Positions 55,556 to 64,000 of a stretch of DNA of 64,000 bases are shown here, one piece after another. Under the pieces are notes generated by a model. That model did not search any database, was not told where the DNA came from, and saw only the letters and a program-made list of their open reading frames with translations. Positions within the stretch are counted from its first letter, which is position 1, and each line of letters opens with the position of its first letter. The stretch comes from Uloborus plumipes (Eukaryota > Arthropoda > Arachnida > Araneae > Uloboridae), in the NCBI GenBank assembly GCA_038373865.1, contig JAXGGA010005179.1, forward strand, positions 16,543 through 80,542, given 5' to 3'. The translations under genes were made by a program, and so were the position numbers.

Positions 55556-56933
55556 TCAGTAGAATCTTAATAACTCGATGCTCAGCTCAAGGGACCACGA
55601 AGAGTGTCGAGTTAAGCGAGTGTCAGCTTTCCGAGGCTCAATAGTTTTAACTCTTATAAAATGTTTCCTGAATTTCTTGCTACTGTCTGATTTTCTCAGG
55701 TAAAACCTTCCGTGTACTTACGCATGCGTCAGGTCTTTTCTTACCAAAATAGGGTGATAGGGAAGATAACAATAAGGGGAAGCATAAGAAGCATTTTAAG
55801 CCGTATCAAATAACGTAGAACGTTGCTAATTTCAAATACATAGTCTGGTTGAATGTGTTAAGTGGATAGCGAAAATGCAAGTTTTTAATTGAAAACTTCA
55901 GAAAGTTCCCACTCACAACCTATCAACTTTTAGTTTAAATGGAAAGGTTCTAGAGTGCTAGGCGCGACTTTCAAGGACGGACAGTAGCTAAAAAAAGTTG
56001 TCAGCAAATAGTTTTTCCTTTCTTTCTTCTTTTTCTTTTCTTTTTATCTTTTACAATTAGTAAGACAATTGAGGGGCTTACTGCAAAAAGGAGGTAGCTT
56101 CAAATTTCAATTGGTTCGAATAATAGCTTGGAAAATGAAATCAAATTTTTAATTTTTTTTTAAGACTCCTCATGTATAACTGTACTGATAATTATACAAG
56201 GGAAGTTATTAAACCATAAAAAGAAAATAAATGTTTTTACTTCTAATGCAAACCTTCTGAGAAGTTTGAATTTGGAGCTACCTCCATTTTGCAGCAAGCC
56301 CTTCAATTCGAAATACATTATTAGTGATGAATTTATGATTTTTGAAAAGAGAAAAGAGCTTACCAATCAGGTCCAGCAAAAAGAAAATACCCGCTCCCGT
56401 AACCCTGGAACTGCGCTGCACCAACTGGGCACACTTTGGGTACAAGGAGGAATTCGATCAGAAAGCTTTAAGACAAAAAAAGGGGGGGGGGGTGATTGAC
56501 CTAGAAACCGCAAAATTATGAGAAATGGTCAGAGTGAAAAAATATCAGTAACAAAAAGTGGACTAAAATAACGAGTGTGTATCGAATTAGACAGGTTTTT
56601 ATTTATTTATTTATTTATTTTTTTTTTAAATACAGAAGCCATCAGCTTCAACATACATGAGGACTGCGTACTATGCGCTTTGCCTCCTGACAAACACAGG
56701 AAAGATTTGCGGCACAGAGAGGATGAAATAACATCCATGGTCAAGGGGATTCGAACCCGCGACCACTTGCTTACGAGGAGAGTACTCTACCTCCAGGCCC
56801 ACGTGGCCCCCTGAGAGAGAGGTTTTTAGTCTTTGAAATTAACGTTAGAGCGTTAGACCAACCATTGGAAAAATACATGTCGACGTACCGAGGTAAGAGG
56901 GTTATCTGCGTATCGAGTTACCCGAGTTTCACT
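55556..56933. mobile_element. probable Tigger-like element with SINE inserted
   Basis: The left region cagtagaatcttaataactcgatgc and the right region whose mirror is cagtgaaactcgggtaactcga are imperfect inverted repeats with tcgagtta motifs. No TA duplication is clear, so the ends are approximate. No transposase. Confidence 0.55.
56597..56812 (-). repeat. tRNA-derived SINE, minus strand
   Basis: The tRNA-like head on the minus strand (56739-56810) starts ggggccacgtgggcctggagg, has an anticodon-arm-like ctcctcgtaagc and a perfect B box ggttcgaatcc. The body runs to an (AAATA)n tail at 56597-56628. Near-matching flanks agacaggttttta (left) and agagaggttttta (right) look like a 13-bp target duplication. 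Confidence 0.88.
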
Positions 56934-57362
56934 GCATACAGTATCGGATTAAAAAAAAAAAAAAAAAAAAAACTGCATAAAATACGTAAAGGGTGCAAAT
57001 ACTGTTTTGCATGTAAATGCTTTATGCAATGATGGGATCTATTAAATAGAATAATGAAAGAGCAAACTTCAAAATATGGGATTAAACCATTTTTTAAATA
57101 ATTTGACAAAGTCATAGGATATTTTTCAGAAATTAATTTTATCGGTGCGAAGATTCAATTTCCTTTTATACGCTTCTGGTTGCGTTATCAAAAACACAGT
57201 AAAATTTAAAGTGAATTATATTATTCCTAATTAAATTTACATTGCATTCAACAAGTTTACACAGATATTTAGAAATAAGTGGTCTGTAATTATAGTGACA
57301 TAGTAAAAACATCACATCTAGTAGTTATCTTATAAATGTTGACAGTTAAATTCCAGTGTTAA
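56934..57362. other. intergenic, nothing recognised
   Basis: AT-rich with an A tract at 56950-56971; ends in the TTAA of the next element. Confidence 0.5.
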
Positions 57363-57772
57363 CCCTTTAAGCGGTCAATTATTTTACCAGAAATGCTTCC
57401 AAAAAAGGCATACATTTTTATTGCATATAATTAAGTACCATACTTAACAGAATAAGAATATAAAGAATTTCTAAATTTTTTTTTTCGTTTTCAATGCTTT
57501 TACAATATTTTTTATTTTACAATTTTGGTCACAAAATCCCGAAATATTTGCTTTTTCCAAGTACATTCTGCATGCAGTAATGAATGGTTTACAAATTAAG
57601 CAAAAATTTCTCTCACACTTCCTGTGAATTTTGAGGTTTACAATTTTCCGAACAGTTCGGGAAAACCAGAAAAGGAAATCTGAAAATATCGATGCCCGTA
57701 CGCCGTAGGGGCAAACCAGATGAGGCCAATTTCGGGTAGCACGTACACCGTACGGGCAAACCGCTTAAAAGG
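57363..57772. mobile_element. piggyBac-type MITE, 410 bp
   Basis: Flanked by TTAA (57359-57362, 57773-57776). Ends CCCTTTAAGCGGTCAA and caaaccgcttaaaagg are imperfect inverted repeats. acgccgtagggg and acaccgtacggg lie near the right end and link it to the broken copy near 38000. Confidence 0.85.
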
Positions 57773-57776
57773 TTAA

Positions 57777-58661
57777 AGATTCTGCGGTTTTCTGTATGTG
57801 TGACAGCCATTTTTAAATATTCTCTTCCATCCGAAATTTTCGATTTACCGAAGGATGTCCGCTCCAGCTAATTTCGGTTAATCAATATTTTTCTGTGGTA
57901 GTGATTCGTCAATGTACTTACCGTTAGAATTATGCATTCTAGTATTTTTTTCCATTTTAAAAGAAAATTAATGAATAAAATCTACAAAAAACATAAACAA
58001 GGCTTCCTAAATTGTTTGCTCATTCGTTTTATGTCTGGTAATTTTAGAGAAGTAGAAGCTCCACTAAAATTACTCTTGCTTGATTCCAATCTTCAACACC
58101 TACTGGTCAAGCTACAAATATTTTTTTCACATTTTATTTCCTCACAAATACACCAGTAACATTCCTCCCGACTTTCCCTCTGCCATTTAGCATCACATGG
58201 ACGAGCGACGCATACAGTCATAAAAGCTGGGAATCGACGAAAAGCGATTAATTTCGCAACCGAAGCATTTTGATTGCTACATATTGCAGTGATTCTAAAA
58301 TAACGTATCATTGATCTCATATTTGTAGCGACATCCACAAATGCTTCCTATCATAGCGAAATTCTTCCTTCCATCATCACCCTATTCCACACTTGGAAGC
58401 GTTATTATTGGCTGGATCAGCCGCGAAGCAAATAATCCTCCCTCTTCTGGATGTGGATTGTTTGCAGAGTTGTTCAATAATGGTGTTGCATCAAATTCCT
58501 AACAGCGCTAATGACGAAGGGTTAGCATTTAATATAGGGACTCGTGGTTGCGCAAACCATTAATAGAAACGTAACTTGAAGTTGTGGAAGATGATAGTTC
58601 TCAATGTAATGTTAGTCATTCAGGTCCCCGTTTAGTATTTTATTAAACTTCTAATTATAAG
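57777..58661. other. intergenic, nothing recognised
   Basis: Includes a minus-strand 81-codon ORF (58093-58338) without recognisable motifs. A short tcgatttaccg/ggttaatc stretch near 57840-57890 may be a Tigger-like fragment. Confidence 0.45.
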
Positions 58662-59285
58662 CAGTGGCGTACCTAAGGGGTTGGCAGGAGTGGTCCTCAG
58701 GGGTGCCCATCCCCCCCCCCCAAGCTCAATGGCGCAAATTCCCCCCCAAAATTATTCTCAACCCTATTGTGCTTTTTATTTTTATCCCTCTTTTATTTTA
58801 TTTATTTTTTTAAAATATCATTTATTTATTTTTTAAATATTATTTATTTATTTTTTTAAATATATATTTTTATTTTTTTAACTAATATTTATTTATTTTT
58901 TTAAATATTTTTATTTATTTTTTTCAATTATAACTATTATTTTTATATATATTATTTATTTTTTGAAGTACTAATTATGAGCAGAATAGAATCGCTTTTT
59001 TTTTACCTTCCAGACATTCCAAGCACACACACACAAAATAAACAAATTAAAAAAATAATAATAAAGAAATAATTTAAATTACAAAAATAAATTAATAAAA
59101 AATTTACATTTAAAAAAAATCAGTGAATTATTTAATTTTAAAAATAAATTAATAAATAATTTAAATAAATAAATAAATAATTAGTTTAAAAAAATCCCCC
59201 TCAAAAATTTTGATGGCGCAACTTGCGCCATAATCCCCCCCTGTGGGCACCCCTGGTGGTCCTTGCTACGGGCGAAGCAGCTAGG
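58662..59285. mobile_element. hAT-like repeat with an expanded A/T-rich inverted core
   Basis: The left cagtggcgtacctaaggggt and ggggtgcccatcccc are mirrored at the right by tgtgggcacccctggtggtc and gctacg. The middle is a TTTATTTATTTTTTAAA-type low-complexity run on the left and an AAATAAATAA-type run on the right, so the core also folds back. The right terminus appears truncated or diverged. Confidence 0.7.
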
Positions 59286-61491
59286 GGACAGTTTTTTGAC
59301 CGACTGAAAAAAGGGGAAAAAATCAAAGCTCCTTTTTATTTTTTATTTCTTTATTTTTCAAGTAAAAACTTCTTGAAGCGCGTTGGGCATTTTTCGAGAT
59401 GGGGAAAAAAAATAATTAAACCAGCGACACTGTTACCGTTATCGTTACCGACACCTCTGTATAGAAGTTTGTACTTACATAGTGTATGTATGTGCATAGA
59501 TACACATGCATATTGGCATGTATTGAGATGGGAGAAAACCACTCACGATTCAAAAAACACACTGTTGTGCACTCTTTATTTACATTTATTAAACACTTAT
59601 TTTTATTTATTTATTCGTTCAATGTTTTGCTTTTCTGTTTTTAGAAAAATAATATTTAATAAAATTATAATTTCAAAAACGAAAAAATTAACATTGAGTA
59701 GTAGAGTGAAAAGAACTAGGAAATCTTGTTCGCTTTAAACATTGGTGGATGTAAAAATACCCGATTTTCAGGCATGTGTAGTTTATGGAAGATTTTTTAC
59801 GAGAAAGTATACAAGAAGCGGAAGCCCCCTATTCTATTCTTACTTTCTTCAAAACGAAATCTAAAGAAGCATTTGCCATTTAACAATAACAACCATGCAA
59901 TTTCATATTTTTTGTTCTAGAGGTTGAATACGTCACTTCGTAGTGATTTGAGAAATCAGCCAAAAAGGTATTTCAATTTTACGCTTATTTCAATGAACAG
60001 GTCATATCCGTCTTAACAGGTTTTACCTCTTTTAGCAGGCATTAGCAAAAGAGACCGCAGAGCCACCTGTAATATATTTGAGTTGTGACTCTTATTTTGA
60101 GTAACGAAAAGTAATACGCCAACGATTATTAAGAACACATTTCATCACCTTATTTTTATCGCTGCAAGACGAACTTAGAGGTCTTCTGATAAATTATTTT
60201 GAGTTTTATCTTTCTTTGACCCACAGAACAATTTTTAATTCTTAACGCATACAACTGACCTCTCTTTGATCCACACACTTTTTTTTTACTAAAGGCATAC
60301 AACTGCCGTCCTTTGTCAAGATTTATTTGTCCTTTTACACAATCCTACGTCAAAAATTTATTCTTTGCTCCGCTGAAATCTGAGAAAAATGAAACAGTCA
60401 GGAAAAAGGGGGGCAGTTCTTTTCCCCTTTAATACATCTGTGTGTCGGATAGAAATTTTTTTTGTAATAGCCCATAAAGTTTTCAGACATTTCAAATATC
60501 AATCGCAAGACGAACAGTGAAGTTGGTCCTAAGAGGTAAAGCAGATTGATATCAATATTTGTATTCTGTTTCCAGAAAAACTGCATTCTTTCTGTAAACA
60601 TTCTAAATATTTTCAAACCCAAACTCTATTTTTTCCGAAAAATTCTCAAGATGCTTCATAAGATTAAACTGAGAATACAATTCCCTGCTTAAGCAAAAAA
60701 AAGCAGCTGTTTATGGGCATTCATAAATAGAATTGTACCACAGAAATTTCGAATTGCATTTGGAAAAAAAAAACTACTAATCCCAAATGTAACTAAATAC
60801 TTACATTTGGGAACAGTGCTTAGGTTTTTTGTTCAACTTATAACTCACGAGTCCAACAATGACCTCAATTTCAATCCATCATGTCACGTTGTAGAGCCCA
60901 AAATAGCGAATACGAATTAAACAAAATGTAGGACAATTAAAAATATGTTGAACAAAAGCAGATTTTTTAAGTAGACAATAATTACATGCATTGAATAGAC
61001 AATATAAAAAAATATCTTTTTGTGCTTCTGATAAACACGGAATTAATTTACATTCCTTACTGAGAGCTTATTCTTTTTTTCTCGTGACAATAAAGTACAT
61101 TAAAATTTGTCACAAATAATAGTAATATGTGGTAAGGAAATGCTTGATTTCAATTTAAAAAGGTTTATGTCAGCCACTTGAAGAACAGCTAGGCTTCCTG
61201 TAAACGCGATTTTCAGAAGAAAGTGGTCACATTCACATGAGGTACAGATAGAAAAAAAACATGACGCAGTAGAAGAAAACTAACTACAAGTTTTGAAATC
61301 AGCATGCCTATTTTACTCTAAAACAGTTAAGCATCTAATTTTCCAGAAATATCGTTAAAAATCGTTCCCTTATATTATTGGCGTTTGAAACTAGACTGAA
61401 GAGTTTTTTCATAGCAACGATCAAGTTGGTTGACATCTAGCATACAATTGAGTTGTTCAGAATCAAAATCCTTTAAATCTATTTCTGAAAA
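59286..61491. other. intergenic, no credible gene
   Basis: AT-rich. A perfect 12-bp-stem hairpin (tcccaaatgtaa / ttacatttggga) lies at 60781-60812. No gene or delimited element was recognised. Confidence 0.5.
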
Positions 61492-62275
61492 ACTAGTGAA
61501 TATGCCCGGCGTCGCGCGGGTTAAAATGCAGCATGCGAAATCCAAGAAGGTATTTTTTGAAACAACGTGGTCAGTAAAATCGGCAATATAAAATCAAACT
61601 TAAGTATTATTTATCTGTGATGATTTTCTAAAAAAATAAGTTTCTACTTTTGAAGAAATAAAAACAGTAGTGTTACACATTCAAGGGTGAAAGAAACAAT
61701 TCTTCTTAACTATTTGAATTGAGAGAAGCTTCAGAAAACCACGCGAAGCAAGTACAATATCAGACGCAAAATTAGCTATCGAGGGGGAGTGGAAATGAAG
61801 CACTAAATAATGATTTAAATGGAGAAAAGCTTTTAAGAAAATGAGGGATATGGGGCGCGTTCAGAGTGCTCGCCCGAGCTTCCCGGGTTCTTCCCAAAGC
61901 GTTCGGACCTTCCATTTGGAAAGCCACAGCTTCCCAAATGCTGTCCAGAGTAGACGCCTGAGCTTCTCGGGCTCAAGCACAAACAGCCCAGGGAATTGAG
62001 CTGGACCAACGCCTCCTAAATACTAAATGCCTGAAATTTCCCGGTTTTTAGCACAGAGCAAGATTTCATTCTAGGTTCACGATACACTGCCATCTACCAG
62101 AGTTCTTCGAGAAAGAGAAATTAACGATTGGTTCATTTCTACCAGTGAGGAGACAAACAAGTTGTGAAATTTTTAGCGAAATTTAGCGTAGTTTTTGAGC
62201 CTATAAAGGACATCCATACATAGGCTCAAAGATACTTACATAGGTACATACATTCATTTTTACGTATAATGTTAT
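61492..62275. mobile_element. retroposon-like repeat, copy 3, with a GC-rich insert
   Basis: Starts actagtgaatatgcccggcg and ends in acttacataggtacatacattc-type tail sequence. A GC-rich block at 61853-62034 (ggggcgcgttcagagtgctc ... caacgcctcc) is probably a separate insertion. Its last 27 bp (gaccaacgcctcctaaatac and taaatgcct) also occur at 6990-7016. Confidence 0.45.
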
Positions 62276-64000
62276 TAAAAAATTATAATTTTAAAATGCT
62301 CTTTTACCAATGGCTTCTCTTAAAGGCATTAGATCAGAAACCACTAGATCTCAATGAAAAGTGAACATAAAGTAAGGGTTTTAAGTCAAAACTCTTTTAC
62401 ATCCATAGTTCCACTTTCGGAACGATGAAGCACTAGGAGACAGAGTTAAAAACACATCAACTTAAACGAACGTGTTGCTCACGGGCTATGAGGAATTCAA
62501 ATGGCAGGTTATTCAAAAAGACTGATTCTTATTCAGAAGTTGTTTTAAATTTCTAAAATAATGTTATGTCAACCCAAATCAAAATATTTCAGACATAAGC
62601 ACATTGCTTGCTCCAAAATTGAAAAAATAGTGACTACAAAAGGTTTGGAAAGTTTTCGAATAACTTTTGATTTAGACATTGAACTTAATTTTATTCCAGA
62701 TATTAATGTTGCCAATTCTACTCAGACTAAAAGCAAAGTTCAAAATATTGCCGCGATTCAAAATGGGTACGAGATTGACTAGTCGATCTCAATCGACCGG
62801 TAGCCTACCATTGGAACGCTTAACATTCTCCTATGTCGCATTTTATATGGTTTCCAAAACTTATCTTTTTTCCTTTTCTAGGAATTAAAATCCCAATTGC
62901 TATGATAAAAAATATTCTTCCTGCTTTTAATTGCCTGTTCCTTCTTTCTGTTATGTATTTTTTATGCTTGCTAATATTTTGTTCAATTGCAGAATAAAAC
63001 AGCAAATGCAAGGATAAAAATACTTCCTTGTTCTTGAATAATAACATTACAATAAAAAAATTGATGACACTTAGAAAAAATTAAATGAAGAGAAATTCCG
63101 ATTTTTTCGAAATTCAAAGTGAGCATCGCACTTTTATCTCCTATTGTTTGTAAAATGCGTAATTAAGTAAGACTTTGAATGGATTTAATACCCTTTTAAC
63201 TGCTTTCAAATCCTCATTAGCATGTTATTTTGGAAGAATTTTTTTAATGCAGTGCAAATACATGCATTTTTGTTCTCTCTCTCTTTTTTAAAAAATTGAA
63301 ACGAAAGCTTTTAATTATTGCAGAATATATGCCCACTGATTCTTATTTGTTTCCTCAGAAAAAAAATGATGGGTACAAATGTACTTTTTTCAGTTTTTCA
63401 GCCATTTTGAAAATCTGCGCATGCGTAAACAAAATCCTTCAAATTGGAATGAGATAAGATTTAATATATATATATGTATATATATGTTAAAAATCTTCTT
63501 CAAATATATTTGCAACTCAAATATTGATTTTTTTTTCGTAAATTCGTTTCTTATTAAATGATTTTAGTTTAAAAAAGAGAAAGGGAACTGAATTTTAATG
63601 ATTCCGAATTCCTTTTAAGGTAGCATTCATTCACATAAAAGATTGGATTACAGTTAAAACAAAAGTCTTTGCGTGCACTTTAATTGAAAGAGCTTTTAGT
63701 TTTCCTAATGAATCGTCTGCAAAAGAATAAAATTACGTCTGCACTTTCCGTCTTAAATTCTTAATTTTCCACAAAATTATAAGAAATAAGTGTTTCTTTA
63801 CTGATACCATTATTAAGTTTTTCTTTTAAAAGTTCTCGGAGAGAAAGTGTTTCAAAATTTTGCTAAACTTTTCTCCGTTCTTTTTTACTTCAAAAAAAAA
63901 TATTTTAATAATGAATTTTAACTGATTATTTTTGATTAAGCTTTATGAATTTAATTGATCCGCCAAATATTTCAGAACTTTTTGATAACAGCATATCAGT
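62276..64000. other. window end, no credible gene
   Basis: AT-rich, with a TATATG microsatellite near 63465-63487. The plus-strand ORF 62561-62782 (73 codons) has no recognised domain and no splice context strong enough to call an exon. Confidence 0.5.

Noticed and set aside
4360..56810. tRNA genes at 4360, 41099 (minus) and 56810 (minus)
   Set aside because: A and B boxes are present but acceptor stems do not pair, and A-rich tails or SINE bodies follow; called as tRNA-derived repeats.
59223..59738. 171-codon plus-strand ORF
   Set aside because: It begins inside a repeat, runs through low-complexity T-rich DNA, and its translation is Phe/Leu/Ile/Lys-rich with no domain.

Overview
This is an AT-rich, intron-bearing animal nuclear window with very few coding bases and many DNA transposons. 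The best taxonomic clue is an orcokinin neuropeptide precursor (peptides of the NFDEIDR-x-GF type), which points to an arthropod. The peptide variants, the 22.5-kb first intron and the repeat load suggest a chelicerate, perhaps a spider. That placement is an inference.

Layout. (1) At 462-6540 (+) lie the last three coding exons of an SLC17-type (sialin / vesicular glutamate transporter-like) major-facilitator transporter. Its last intron holds a 1.5-kb near-perfect palindrome, a 61-bp tandem array and a pogo/Tigger-type element. (2) At 8781-9929 (+) is a one-exon coding region for a secreted protein whose last ~100 residues read as an interleukin-17-like cystine-knot domain behind a ~240-residue acidic leader. 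An unrecognised single-membrane-span ORF lies just upstream (8118-8483). (3) From 9930 to about 24350 there are only transposons and unassigned AT-rich DNA, including a three-layer transposon nest at 13351-15192. (4) At 24358-49343 (+) is the orcokinin gene. It has a TATA promoter with CRE-type half sites and an E-box, a signal-peptide exon (24557-24622), a GC-rich second exon with orcokinin-B-like repeats (47106-47462), and a third exon with classical orcokinins (48822-49136). All junctions are phase 0, so a 245-residue precursor is predicted. (5) From 49344 to 64000 there is a decayed Tigger-type transposase, a 3.8-kb hAT element with palindromes nested inside it, SINEs, piggyBac-type MITEs and unassigned DNA.

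The three genes share a strand but have no evident common function: a transporter, a cytokine-like ligand and a neuropeptide precursor. The repeat landscape is dominated by cut-and-paste elements that can be delimited directly by terminal inverted repeats and target duplications: TA (mariner/Tigger type), TTAA (piggyBac type) and 8 bp (hAT type). Three very large foldback structures stand out (1727-3253, 38769-40885, 51847-54071). The most interesting coding observation is the orcokinin exon 2. It keeps the ALDxLxGG(E)LL repeat pattern but has no dibasic cleavage sites, is about 85% GC in its core, and is closely bracketed by two inverted-repeat elements.
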